A stretch of DNA of 64,000 nucleotides from Agaricus subrufescens. Its lineage: Eukaryota; Basidiomycota; Agaricomycetes; Agaricales; Agaricaceae. The stretch covers positions 3,534,001-3,598,000 of the forward strand of contig CM057060.1 of the NCBI GenBank assembly GCA_029945375.1, in the 5' to 3' direction. Below the pieces are notes generated by a model. That model searched no databases. It was not told where the DNA came from and saw nothing but the letters and a program-made list of their open reading frames with translations. Positions 1 to 11,319 of the stretch are shown in pieces. Position 1 is the stretch's first letter. The number at the start of each line of letters is the position of its first letter. Position numbers and translations under genes: made by a program.

Positions 1-935
1 CAACCTCCAGAGGTTAGATTCGGGTTTAAAATCAAGTCTTTTTTGTTTTAGCTTGCCGGGACCATTTACACCATAGACCATGGCTTCCTATAGTAATTCG
101 AGGTCGCAGTGTTTACATTCAACCCTCTTAGGACTCTACTACTTACCTGACAAAAATAGTTAGTAAATACTGGGTCATCGTGAAGATGAGCAACTTGTCG
201 TCTTACATATATAAAGTATTTTGGGCTTGAAGTACACCCCTAGCCAACATCCTCAGTAGAAGAGAATTGCTTTTCTCAAGTAACGATCATGTGGGTGCAG
301 GCCAACGTTGTCTGAGTCTTTCGGTTAGCATCTGCACATATTGACATGCAGAACTGCTAACTCATAAGTGCTCGGTAATTGAGTTTTGGGTTGTGCTACG
401 CGATTCGTCGACAGAAACCCCTGACCTTCTTCGCTCATGAGAATCGGACACAGCTCACTTGACTATTGAGGGCGTGGATGAGCTCGTAGAATGGGCTTTG
501 TGCCACAGTTCGTTTGGCAAAGTTTGACTGGACTAAAGTCTCCCACTTGTGCGTGTGAACTCTATCCGGACTTCACGGCTACAAGGATATTTGGTGATCA
601 GAAGACTGTTACATGATACAGACAAAACGCTTTTCGGACTATACCCGTGGCCGACCCCAACCCAAAACTGCCTTTCGATTAGTACCTCTCTTATGTCATC
701 CACACCTACCGGTTGCATCGTATCAAAGCCTAACCCTGCAGTCTTCTGGGCCCCTCTTAGCAGGCATCTCTCACTCGGAGATAGTATAGTACAGATATAT
801 ATCAGTTGCTGTGTGCTAGCTCGACATACCACGCTGGGTCCTGACGTTCAATTCAACGCACAGCATTAATGATTAGCAACAAAAGCGGGCGTTGCAATTT
901 GAGAAATCACCCTTGATCGACGCTCTCCTTCTCAA
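1..935. other. Intergenic, no gene seen
   Basis: No reading frame here has recognisable protein content or plausible splice joints. The two roughly 100-codon frames between about 530 and 870 lie on opposite strands over the same bases, which is typical of chance. Confidence 0.6.
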
Positions 936-1748
936 ATGCATCTCACACTCTCGTCCCGCCACCCCAGAAACAGCTTTTATTCCACAGAAACTGGACAAAT
1001 TCTCTACAAAGTAGACAAACCGCGCGCTTCGGGCTCTGGCACCGCTACTATACGGAAAGCTGTCAACACGGTTAACGGTATATGGGATGGAAACCTCGAG
1101 TCTAGCACAGCACCACACCCTTCAAATCAGGCTCCTGTTGCAACAGGGGCCGTCGTTGAGAATACAAGTGATTGTTCAATAAGCTCGGCGGAGGAATTAG
1201 ACTCGGGTCGCGGGGAAAATGGATCAACAGCTCAAGAAGGTCATTTTGCGTTCTATGCACAAGTCGAATTTCATAGTGTTTCATCTTCACGATTTCGTTA
1301 CAATAACCTGGACGTGCCCGTTGATAAGTATTTTCGAAAGGGAGGATGGTCCTCTTATGGAAAGTGAGTTCTTAAATGAACAGAGCAGACGGAACTTGAT
1401 TTTGATCCTTTCCATTCCAAGGGAGCGTGTATTCACGGCCGCTGACGGTGAAGAGTATCGTTGGCACCTAGGCGGGACGCACCTTGAGGTGAGGATACAA
1501 CGTTCTGATGCTGTTGACCCCGAAACATTGACCCTTACATCCACTGGCAGATGTATAAAAATGACGGAGGTGAGAGGCCTCTTGTGAAATTTCGAGATTA
1601 TTGGCTGTCGCTTGGCCCATTTACGAAAGGAAGGCCAGCGTCCTTAGAGGTGGATGACAGTTGTGTGCCAATCCTCGATGAAATTATGATGACATTTATT
1701 TACTGTCAGAAGTTGAGGAAAGATAGACTGTATGCATCTATAGCTTAA
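936..1748 (+). CDS. DUF6593-domain protein, copy 1 (230 aa, 3 exons)
   Basis: Exons read as 936-1363, 1422-1488 and 1551-1748, which sum to 231 codons including the stop. The introns are GT-AG (donors gtgagt and gtgagg). The start MHLTLSSRHPRNSFYST matches the family's typical N-terminus, and the end carries the family's RPASLEVDDS and FIYCQKLRKD blocks. Between them lie FRYNNLDVPVDKYFRKGGW and VFTAADGEEYRW. DUF6593 is a basidiomycete-rich family with no established biochemical role; members look like small globular cytosolic proteins. About 60 residues between the first block and the FAFYAQVEFH segment are low complexity and acidic. The gene lies 650 bp upstream of a metallothionein and has a tandem paralogue at 4271 with an identical exon layout. 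Family assignment is confident; function is not inferred. Confidence 0.87.
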
Positions 1749-2157
1749 GTTGTTTTATGTTGAAATTTGATACTGAACACTCCATCGTTTCTTCATACGA
1801 GGAAGGACACGGCCGGCTTTGGAAGACTCTTGCAGCGCCTCTTGGATTATAAGCACCAACTTATCTAAAAACCAGACTTACGTTACTTATAATAATAACA
1901 GGGAAACACTAACAGTTGGAGGCGAGACTTAAGCTGCTGGCATCAAAGACCAGGCTACCAGTAAGCCATAATTGGAACCGTTTACCGAATAGGGCTGAGT
2001 AGAAGAGTAAGGAACGTTAGCAAGACTGAGTGCATCAGCTTCGGGACTTGCGTAGCGAAGGAGTAAGCACTGAGTCACCATGTCGTCTGAAGCATTCTTT
2101 TTCAAAGATTAAGTGCCTTGGATACAAGGGTATTGGTCATGTCCTGAGACATTTGTG

Positions 2158-2328
2158 CGGGATCATGGATGCATCCACAAATCCACTCAGTACTGTGATT
2201 GGCTGCTCGGGCGATTTACCGATCATAGTTATTAATAGTGTTCATCCATAAATTTGCGCAATGACGGTTTTGCTGATGGAATGATATTTGCTCACTCAGC
2301 AAGTGTCATGGCCTTCAAATATAAAAAG
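2158..2328 (+). promoter_or_regulatory. Promoter region of metallothionein 1
   Basis: A TATA element (tataaaaa) lies at about 2320-2327, some 75 bp before the ATG. A reverse CCAAT box (ATTGG) lies at 2198-2202. Between them, at about 2288-2302, is the interrupted inverted repeat TTGCT-CACTC-AGCAA. The CCAAT box and the inverted repeat recur in a gene-less copy near 5690-5766, so both were part of the duplicated block. A metal-responsive role is inference. The element overlaps TTTGCTCA, which resembles the yeast Mac1 copper site. Confidence 0.5.
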
Positions 2329-2399
2329 GCCACTCAAGTTGGGGTGAAATCCAACTACCCAACATCTTGAATCCTCTCTACTTTATTCATCAATCGACA

Positions 2400-2681
2400 A
2401 TGCCGGCTACTATGGTAAGCTTGACTAAAATGCCAACGACGAAAGCTGCCATTTACGGTACTGTCTAGTGCGCTTCCAAATGTGGTGATGCATGTGCATG
2501 CATTAGTGATTGTCGATGCAGTTTGAACAGCAACATGGCTGTTCCGACGAATAAGGCTAACTGTGGCATGTCATCTTGTCACTGCGGCGATGGGTGGGTG
2601 AAGAAGTTTTATTGTGGCAGTTGTGTACTAACGTGGGACTCTAGTTGCGCATGTAAACCTGGGGAATGCAGGTGCAATTAA
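2400..2681 (+). CDS. Metallothionein 1 (58 aa, 3 exons)
   Basis: Exons 2400-2414, 2469-2593 and 2645-2681 give 59 codons with stop. Exon 1 codes for only MPATM. The second intron has a perfect TACTAAC branch site. The product has 13 cysteines in 58 residues. The N-terminal module reads CASKCGDACACISDCRC, a linker rich in Asn, Met and Lys follows, and the C-terminal module is C-x4-C-x-C-x3-C-x-C-x4-C-x-C (CGMSSCHCGDGCACKPGECR). Such Cys-x-Cys arrays bind Cu(I), Zn or Cd through thiolate clusters in the cytosol; fungal metallothioneins buffer copper. The C-terminal module, and the intron inside its Gly codon, are shared with the gene at 7858. The gene is too short for ordinary ORF calling. It has a TATA-box promoter. 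Metal specificity cannot be read from sequence. Confidence 0.87.
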
Positions 2682-4270
2682 ACAGCGCGGGGACTAGTGT
2701 TCTACGCTGAATCAAATCGTTCCCTTTCCCGTGTGGACTTACGTATGTTGTTTGTATATGTATGAATGAAATGAACAGATGTGTATTGCCTTGTTATGTA
2801 AAAATTCATTGGACAAAACACGTCTTCGTTGCTTTAATTGTTCCCTGGGTCAAGGTGCCCTTAATTCAGCTCGCGCGTTGAATAACAGTGTTTTTTTTAG
2901 GAGGAGGTTCTGTGTATCTCTCAAATCGCAGGCAAAGTCAGCGGAAGATAGTCCCTTAAATGTGCTGATGAAACGTTGCCAACGGAGGAATTGCAATAGG
3001 CTGCACAACCGGTAACTAATATCTTCAGAACTGTGGACTGACTCGTGCTCAGCCCCTTTGAAGTCACCTACATCACCATGGATCTCATTATCACCTCGCC
3101 AACTCGGAATTTGAGCTAGTCCTGGCAGGGCTTTGGTGTTATCACCGTTGAGAAAGCGGTCGAGACGGTGGATGGCATTTGGGAGTGATCTTAAACCAGG
3201 AACCAGATCGACATATAAGTGCGGCAAAGTGACCGGGCACTCAAGAATGCTCTCACCATTTAGCATTATTTCGAGATATTCCAGATCACTTAATGCGGTC
3301 CTGACAAAATCCAACAGAAACTCACCTTAGAAGAAATTTCCGAAGAAAGCGACATTGGCCGCCGCCGATCGTTTAGAAAATGCTGAGTAGGAGCAGTGGC
3401 GAGTGTCCTCGATAGTTACCTGATTTTTTCAATCAATTTTAATTCACCTGAGCATCTTCACTTTGTTGCCTAGAACTTAACATTAGATAGGTGAGTGCGG
3501 AGTGGCGAGAATTCCGGAGGTTAATCTCGACCGGGTTCCATTGTGGCTACTCCGATATACCAATCAAAGAGATTTCCCACAGAGAAAGATGGCCGTAGTA
3601 TAGAAGGTGAGCATCACAAAATGCTCGGCGTTCGAGTGACGTTCTGCTGAAGGCTGTGCATCATCTCACAGCTGCCAATGCTGTCATAACGACTATTCCG
3701 ACCAGCCAGCAACACTGTGACTTGTTACGCTGGGGTAGTACTACCGTTTGACCAACTATGGACCGGAATGTTTCGCTTGTACACCAAATCCGAAGATTGC
3801 AATATATAGTTGATTACTTAGGTTATAGTCGTACATGTGAACGTGTAGCACACGCGAATTGGAAGATGATCCTCAGGGAGCATAATCTGACACCCTCGCT
3901 TCCTTGTATCACCAGCCCTTTTGTCTTAGGTAATATTATATATAGATATATACATAAGTGAGAGTGAGGGATACCAAAGGGGTACAAATCGGCTACGTTG
4001 GCCAAATTCCAGAATCCAAAATGACCCCATGAACGCTTTCATACATGTCCTACTATCATACATCAATAAGTGTATACCCGATGGCATTCTCCGGCTTATG
4101 TTAAATAGGAAACGGTTTCATCTTGGCAGCATACCAATTCTGGAGCCTCCTGCAGCCCCCTCGAACAAATTTGATAAAAATCGCCAGTGGCAGTGATTTC
4201 TATAAAGTTGAAGGTTTGTAGGCAGCACCGGCCACCAATTTCCTGACCACCCGGCGAATCACCTACTACT
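2682..4270. other. Intergenic with one possible gene remnant
   Basis: A minus-strand frame of 154 codons (3314-2850) has protein-like composition (LEYLEIMLNGESILE near its start). It is preceded by a GT...AG stretch of only 25 bp, too short for a normal intron, and no family was recognised. It may be the relic of a larger gene. The rest of the interval shows nothing. Confidence 0.35.
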
Positions 4271-5107
4271 ATGCGTCTCATTCTTTCTTCCCGCCACCCG
4301 AGAAATAGCGCTTATTCTACAGAGGATGGTCAAATTCTCTACAAGATCAGTCAGCCGCGCCGATTGGGTCCTGCTATTACCACCATCAGAAAGGCTGTCA
4401 AGACGGTCAACGGTGTCTGGAAGAGGGATCTAGAATTCAACCTGGGAGTGAACTCCGCACTTCTTGATGTGGCACGAGAGAGGGATGAACTTGACAAAGA
4501 TGGACAATGTTCGGTGGACTCCCGGGATGGCCCATTTTCTAGTCGGGATTCAGGAGATGAAGCTGAGCCAAGCACCGATGAAGACATACCTGCAGCTGAA
4601 GGGCATTTCGCCTTTTATGCACAAGTAGAATTTCACACATTCACATCCTCGCGATTTCGCTATAACTGCTCGGATGTACCTGTTCGGGAGTTTTTCCGCA
4701 AAGAGGGGTGGTCGTGGTTTGGAAGGTGAGTTATTTCACATAACTCACAAATTTAAATTATATGTCAATCCTTTTCTTTTCAGGGGGCGGGTATTTACTG
4801 CTTCCGATGGTCATGAATATCGATGGGATCTTCGGGTGAGGCATCTTGAGGTGAGCTGAGAGCTTGAGTGAGCTATAAGGCGTCCCTAACATTTGTACAG
4901 CTATTCAAAAATGATGGAAGCAAAACGCCGGTTGTTAAGTTTTTCGAGCACCACTTTCCACTTGGTCCCTTGATTAAAGGTCGCCCTGCATCACTGGAGG
5001 TTGATGATAGTTGCCTGAATATTCTTGATGAGATTATTATGACATTTGTGTATTGTCAGAAATTGAGAAAGACCAGGGAACGAAGCCAGCAGAATGCGGG
5101 GCATTGA
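4271..5107 (+). CDS. DUF6593-domain protein, copy 2 (242 aa, 3 exons)
   Basis: Exons 4271-4725, 4784-4850 and 4901-5107 total 243 codons with stop. Exon 2 is 67 bp, exactly as in copy 1, and the intron phases agree. The N-terminus (MRLILSSRHPRNSAYSTEDG), the FRKEGWSWFGR block, the VFTASDGHEYRWD block and the RPASLEVDDSCLNILDEI end follow copy 1 closely. The central acidic, Ser/Asp-rich linker differs and is longer. The terminal REVS-type tail also differs. The gene arose by tandem duplication of the DUF6593-metallothionein block, and the metallothionein expected downstream is gone. Function unknown. Confidence 0.87.
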
Positions 5108-7763
5108 TTTTTCATTCCCGTTCTTCCTGGAGAGTGGAAGGACATCTATTTCGGGAGGAGGGTTTAAAAGAGTTTTTTTCCTTTGAGTTAGATTTTGGAT
5201 GAATTCATGAGATTTGGAGAGCGACGCTGTGAAGGCATGTAGGGCAGCAAAGAGGTACTTGAAGATACTTGTTTTGTATCGCAAGGGCGTGGCGTACATC
5301 AATCCATGTATTCGGGCCTGAGCCTAGCCCGAGGTGTGGTATTGTGAGCAGGGAAGCGGGCCTGGATGTGCGGAGACTAAATGTACGAGCTTGATTAGTG
5401 TTAGCTCAGACTCTGCAACCCAGAACCCAAAAATATGGTCATGCACTCGCACTAATCAACTTCGCAATTCCCTTCATCATTGATTAATGATCATGAGTGA
5501 TTGATAAGAGGGTCACGGGATAAGCCATTAAGTATCATGTGACATGATGCCTAATATCCCTGTGCGTACTTTGCAACATCATTCTTGAATTCTTGAAGCG
5601 CTCCATTATGAACCGGAGATTCAGATCTCACCGGGCTATTTCATGACAGGCATTTATGCGGGATCCATCTACAAACCAACTCTACATTGTGATTGGTTGC
5701 CAATGTGGATAGGCTCCATTAATAGTATGCATCCACAAATTCGCGCAACTGTTGCTCACTCAGCAAATTCTGCCTGTGCTGGCTTTTCTTAGACCGTTAT
5801 TTTTAAGGAAAGGCTGAATGTGTAAAACTTAGCTAGCTCGAACACTTCATGGTTAGCACATGATTATGTTAAACTGCTTCCTTCACCTTTACTGTGTTAT
5901 TGAACGTATTCCCAGTTCTACGTCCCGCCTTACCGTTACCTTTAGAAATTAGGCTTAGGTGGCAGAGTCTATATGAGCTAGGGCGATTCACAGACGCCAT
6001 GTTAACGTCTGTATTACCAAACAGAAGCTCACTGATTTCTTTCTGCTGAGCCTATCGTTCCCTGAGTGACCATACTTCAAATATGTTCTCCATCTCTGCT
6101 GATTTTTTTCACCAGCCGGAACGTAAAATCCAAAGAAACTCGCCTGGATCCGATTGGAAATTACCTGTTCAGCGATTGCTTTGGGCAAGTCAAGCTGTGT
6201 GACTGTCAAAACTTCCAATTCGTAACGCAAAATAGTTCCTGGTGTAAAGGCGATCTCGGAGCCCAGCAGGTTGATGATGATTCAAATTTGGAGGGCAAAT
6301 GTGAACTTCTTGATATTTTTGCCAGAATGTTCCCTTGTTTTGGGCAGAACTAGCATCCGTCGTCTCGGGTCTGACACAAGGCCACCAGGGCTCACCATTA
6401 CCATATTTTCGAGCCTCTTGAATTCTACTTGTGCTATGCATCTGACATGTGATCACTAGATCTAATAAAGATATTCATTCTATATTCAAATGACTCAATT
6501 CTGATATATTATCTCGGGTGCCGCGGATTCACTCCAGATATTCTGGGGTAGCGAAATTCAGGCACTCCGCTGGAATTCGCACTCTGTCTTGTATATGTTT
6601 AGGACCGTAGGAGAAAAGGGTTATATAAAATATCCTCGTTGCGAAGTTAAGGAAACGTAAATCATAATTGTTTCTGGCATTCAAGCTGCGATTCATGGGC
6701 TGGTAGAGCAACAAGGGTCGCCGATGTTGATACTTTTCGAGGGGCTGCTCAAAATCGTTTGGAGGGAGGGGTGGATGGATATCCCATTTCTCGAGGTGGG
6801 AGTAATTCAAACAAACTTCCTGTGACCACGGAACAAGAATTAAGCTTTGACTGAGATTACTTATATACATCGATGACCGCCTGGGACGCATGGAAGAGCC
6901 AGTAGTTGGAGTGAATTATACTTCAAACTCACATAATGAAGTGCGTATGGGAAATAATTCTTTACATGTTTCGAGGGTCCATCAAGGTAGTCCCCCGACT
7001 ATCACGGCTCCAGTCTCTGCGGCGTTCCATTGCCTTCTTCCCTAATTTTGTGCGGGAGAATTTTATTACGAGCATGCAATCTAGAACAGTTATTTGATGG
7101 ATGTGGTATTGTTCCTAGAAAACCGATAGCGATGTTACAATATTTATAGTTAATCAGCCCCCAATTTGCTAAAATTAACCATGCTACACGGCGGGGTTGA
7201 AAAAACAGGTTGTGCCTCAAACCGCTACGTGGGTGCTAGTATACCCAAAGGAGCCTCTTATGAGCGATTCCGCCTAGATTCCGAATGATTGACGTAGAGA
7301 AATGTTCATCAATAATGAATGCCCCACAACATCTGTCATTCACGCACTCGTGTGGCGATCTGGCCTCCTTTAGTACAGTGAGTCTATTAACAACGCTATC
7401 TTAAGTTGTGATCAAAAATTACTAGACGTGACTTTTACACAAGCTAGGGGATGAAAGGACACCGTATAAGTCTTTAAGACCCGGTCTGGTTCGAAGAATT
7501 CTGGATACAGCTGATATTTGCGAGGCTCTTGGCGTGGCGGAGACCCTTCGGCCGTGTGGAACAGAAGGAACGATATCATCTACATCAGTCAGCCAACTGA
7601 CGACCCTGGAAAGCCTTCCTCGTTAAGATAATCGAGACCTAGATTAGCGATGTCATTTATCATCGGTGTCATCCATAAAATCACTCAATGACTCGTAGGC
7701 CGGCAATGGCCTATTTTGGCGTTGCCACACGTATCCACACCTGACTCCTAAGATGGCAGCTGC
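5108..7763. other. Intergenic, includes the decayed duplicate promoter
   Basis: Apart from the promoter relic at about 5656-5770, no gene could be supported. Open frames of 60-120 codons on both strands (for example 6529-6891 minus) have no conserved content and no splice context. Confidence 0.55.
5656..5770 (+). repeat. Relic of the metallothionein promoter block
   Basis: This stretch repeats, in the same order, pieces found at 2158-2303: a TGCGGGATC start, GTGATTGG (reverse CCAAT), ATTAATAGT, CATCCA-AAATT-GCGCAA, and finally TTGCTCACTCAGCAA at 5752-5766. No TATA box and no Cys-rich exon follow. It is the remains of the second copy of the DUF6593-metallothionein duplication. Confidence 0.7.
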
Positions 7764-7772
7764 ATATAAAAG
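7764..7772 (+). promoter_or_regulatory. TATA box of metallothionein 2
   Basis: ATATAAAAG lies about 90 bp upstream of the ATG at 7858. The leader between them is C/T-rich, as is common for highly expressed basidiomycete genes. Confidence 0.55.
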
Positions 7773-7857
7773 GCCGAGGGAAAGGCCGTTGAATGCCCCA
7801 GCTTAACTTTTGCCCCCTACAACCTCACTCTCAACTTCAATCGCCCTATCGATAATT

Positions 7858-8067
7858 ATGGTAAACGCCACTGTCTTGCGTATCTTTCAAGCCACCGGTT
7901 AACTAACTCCTTGCCCAGTACTCCACTCCGATCGACTACCACGGAGCTTGTGGCAAAGACTCCTGCAACTGCGGCGACGGGTAAGAAACGCACTTGACCA
8001 TGCTGATACATCTGATTGCTGACTGGTTCACAGCTGCAAATGCAAGGCTGGTGAATGCAAGTGCTGA
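7858..8067 (+). CDS. Metallothionein 2 (32 aa, 3 exons)
   Basis: The ATG alone forms exon 1 (7858-7860). Exon 2 is 7919-7980 and exon 3 is 8034-8067, together 33 codons with stop. The product MYSTPIDYHG plus a Cys-rich tail has 7 cysteines spaced C-x4-C-x-C-x3-C-x-C-x4-C-x-C (CGKDSCNCGDGCKCKAGECK, then C). This spacing equals the C-terminal half of the 58-aa metallothionein at 2400, and the second intron falls at the same place, two bases into the Gly codon. Single-module copper metallothioneins of this size are known in fungi (the Neurospora and Agaricus type). The role is metal buffering in the cytosol. The metal bound is not predictable here. Confidence 0.85.
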
Positions 8068-8412
8068 AGTGGCCGAAACACGCGGTCATTTATGCCTGTC
8101 TTCGTGTATGATAATTGAATGAGAAGATAGCGATATGTACTCTCGATGTTGTTTGAAAATGAAATAAAGAATATGGTGAAGCGGACATCTAAATTTGTGG
8201 CTCAGCCATTAGAGTGACATGCACTTGCCGGTCGAACCTCGCCTCGGCAGTGGGAGATTACGTCATTATCTGAGTCGCCTGTAAATAGATTCTCTGTCCT
8301 GAAGGCCCGGCAACCCAGTTATGGGCTAAGCGGAGAAAAGAACTTGAAAGTTCGCGTTCCGCATTTCGATTTCGCCGCAGCGACGCCCCCTGGTTACTCC
8401 GATACAGCCACC
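8068..8412. other. Short intergenic region before carnitine acetyltransferase
   Basis: It contains the metallothionein 2 3' UTR and the leader of the next gene. No separate gene is seen. An in-frame ATG at 8344 could add 23 residues to the next protein but lacks good start context. Confidence 0.5.
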
Positions 8413-11319
8413 ATGGACGACATGGCGTCGAGCAAGACCTTTGCATCTCAGGGTCAACTGCCCAAGTTGCCGATACCACCCCTCGAAGACACTTGTCGCC
8501 GATACCTCAAAGCCCTGGAAGCTCTTCAGGACGAACAGGAGCACGCTGACACGAAGGCTGCGGTGCAGCAATTTCTTGAGGGCGATGGTCCGCGGGTCCA
8601 CCAGAAGTTGATCGAATACGCAAAGGACAAGGCCAGGTGAATACCTTGCTGGATCAGTCCAGCCGACTGCGCCCTCATGCAATCTCATACAGCTACATCG
8701 AGGAATTCTGGTACGAATCGTACCTTTCTCACAGTGACCCGGTTGTGCTCGCACTGAATCCATTCTTCGTTCTTGAGTACATCTCCTATCGATCTCCAAT
8801 TTCGCCATCTAATCGTTCTTGGGTAGAAATGACCCTACGCCTGACAGAGGCTCTCAAATCCCTCGTGCAGCCTCGCTCATCGTCTCTTCCCTGGGGTTTA
8901 TACATGACCTCCGCTGTGGAATCTTAGAACCGGACACCGTACGGGGTACCGCTCTCGATATGGACCAATACACTCGACTTTTCGGTACTGCCCGCATTCC
9001 AACCGATGTTAGTCCTAAACGTGCGGCTTGTGATCCATTAACCCATGCTATTTATGTCCAGAGGGGATGTCGCATGGAAGTATATCCTGATTCAAAACAT
9101 ATCGTGGTCCTGCGCAGAGGCCAATTCTGTGAGTACTTTGAATGTATCCTTTGGTGAAAATGATTCGCTGACGACGACCGAGATTGGTTCGATGTCCTTG
9201 ACGAGGACAATCTCCCTCTCATGACAGAGCGGGAAATCCTGCGAAATTTGCAAGCAATTGTTTCTGATGCTGACAATCTCAAACCCTCTGAGGTTGCACG
9301 TAAAGCAATTGGCGTGCTCTCTACAGAAAACCGGAAGGTATGGTCTGGATTGCGCAAACTGTTACAGGAGGATAGGAACAACGCTGGCTGCCTTCAAATG
9401 ATTGATAGGGCGTTGTTTGTTGTGTGTCTCGATGACACCACACCTGAAGATCTCGCCGATTTGTGCTCGAATTTTCTTTGTGGCACATACAACCTTCAAG
9501 ATGGCGAACAGGTTGGTACCTGTACTAATAGGTGGTACGACAAGGTAAATTCGCTTATAAAGTCAGAAATGGTTTTTTATGTGCTGTTCCTCTATAGCTT
9601 CAAATCATCGTTTGCCATGATGGTGCTGCCGGAATCAATTTCGAGCATACTGGTGTAGATGGTCACACTGTCTTGAGGCACGTCGATCATCATATCTTTT
9701 GTTTCGTTATTGACGTGCCCCATTAGGTTTGCGGCAGATGTATTTACTGAAGGGCTTATGCTTCTTGCTCGTTCCATCAATCCTTCAGCACCAACTCTCT
9801 TTCACGCCCCTCTATCTCCGCATGCCAAGTCTTACAAGCAACGTGGCAACCAAAGAACGTTTGTTTAACTCGTTAAATCCGTTCTTTTTCTTATCTCCCT
9901 CGTTAGAGCCACCGACTCCGCCCCTTGAACGGATCGATACAACGCCAAAGAAACTCGAATGGAAGCTCTCTCCCGAGATACGAGCGGGTGTCAGGTTTGC
10001 TGAAACGAGGATCAGTGACCTTATCTGCCAAAATGATTGCCAAGCACTCGAATTCAAAGGTTATGGAAAGAATTTTATTACGAGTCACGGATTCAGCCCA
10101 GACGCTTTTGTCCAAATGGCATTTCAAGCCGCATATTTCGGACTCTATGGTATGCAAGGAATCCCAAATATCATCTAACCTTGACTTTAAACACCAGTTC
10201 AGGTCGTATAGAGTGTGTTTATGAGCCTGCGATGACTAAGGCATATTTACACGGTCGAACTGAGGCCATACGCTCAGTCCAACACGAGAGCATTAATTTT
10301 ACGAAGGTAATTACGGTTGTCATAAGGTTAATGACGGCCATCCTCCGACACTTTGATTTCATTATAGACATTTTACTCGGAATCCACCCCTCAAGAGAAG
10401 ATCCACGCCCTTCGTCAAGCATGCGAGCGCCACGTAAAACTCACCAAAGAATGCTCCCAAGGCCTTGGACAAGACAGACATCTCTATGCCATGTATTGTC
10501 TCGTCAGGCGCGAAATCGAAGAAAACAAGCTTTCTTTATCCGCGAGGGCAGCTTCGCCTAGTCTCGCTCGGTCTCCCACTCCATCTACTTCTCCATCAGG
10601 AGGAAGCGGAACAGCCAACAAGTTGAACGCGATAATTCCTTCTATTTTTACCGATCCTGGTTATTCTCATTTGAGCACTTCGATCTTGAGTACCTCAAAT
10701 TGCGGAAATCCTGCTTTAAGGCTTTTTGGTTTCGGGCCGGTCGCCGCTGATGGTTATGGCATCGGTTATATCATCAAGGAAAACGGCATTTCAATGTGAG
10801 TCACGCTGTTGTTTGTTTACAGAGACATTTTGTGATAATCGTTGATTGAGATGTGCTTCATCTAAGCACCTCCAAACACGACGATTCTTGGACACACTTC
10901 AAGGATATCTCTACGAAATCCAACGGATTCTGGTTCAAGTTCATAGAGCTGCAAATGAACGCCCCGCACCGTTTGTTGATCATTTAGGTATCTTGAGAGA
11001 TTCGAAGACCGGAAGACCGATTAATGGAACGGCGTATGACAATGATACGGCTGATGAGGATGGAGATGCGATAGCGATGCGTGAGTTTATTGTCCCTTTT
11101 TCAGTTTATCGTCTGCTATGGATACCTGAATCTCGCTCATTCCATTTTTAGCTGGATACTCGTTCTTTGATAGTGGAGAAGTTGAGTTGTTAGGAAGAAG
11201 AAAGAAAACACCCTATGCCAACGTTGGTCTGTGTCTTCATGTTGTTTATTGCCCGCCAGCGGAGCTGAAGTATGCTTTTTTTTGGTACAGGTAAAGTGAT
11301 CCCGCTGGTTGAATACTAG
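8413..11319 (+). CDS. Carnitine O-acetyltransferase (758 aa, 12 exons)
   Basis: The enzyme moves acetyl groups between CoA and carnitine, which lets acetyl units cross organelle membranes. The start at 8413 sits in a textbook context (gccaccATGG). Exons end at 8636, 8776, 9128, 9544, 9677, 9842, 10149, 10306, 10795, 11080, 11226 and 11319; starts are 8413, 8693, 8827, 9183, 9598, 9727, 9907, 10203, 10368, 10851, 11152 and 11291. The sum is 759 codons. Family landmarks are LPKLPIPPLEDTCRRYL at the N-terminus, YWFDVLDEDN, the catalytic segment GINFEHTGVDGH with His at about residue 341, and GYSFFDSGEVELLGRRK near the end. The intron at 9678-9726 is GC-AG. The exon 6/7 joint is the least certain. 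A Ser/Pro-rich insert follows REIEENK. No peroxisomal C-terminal tripeptide is visible (end PLVEY). Confidence 0.95.

Noticed and set aside
2850..3314. 154-codon minus frame with protein-like composition
   Set aside because: The only upstream joint would need a 25-bp intron; noted as a possible remnant only.
11281..11294. Carnitine acetyltransferase ending at the first stop (FFWYR)
   Set aside because: A GT-AG intron with a strong T tract at 11227-11290 gives the more family-like end VGKVIPLVEY and a whole codon count.
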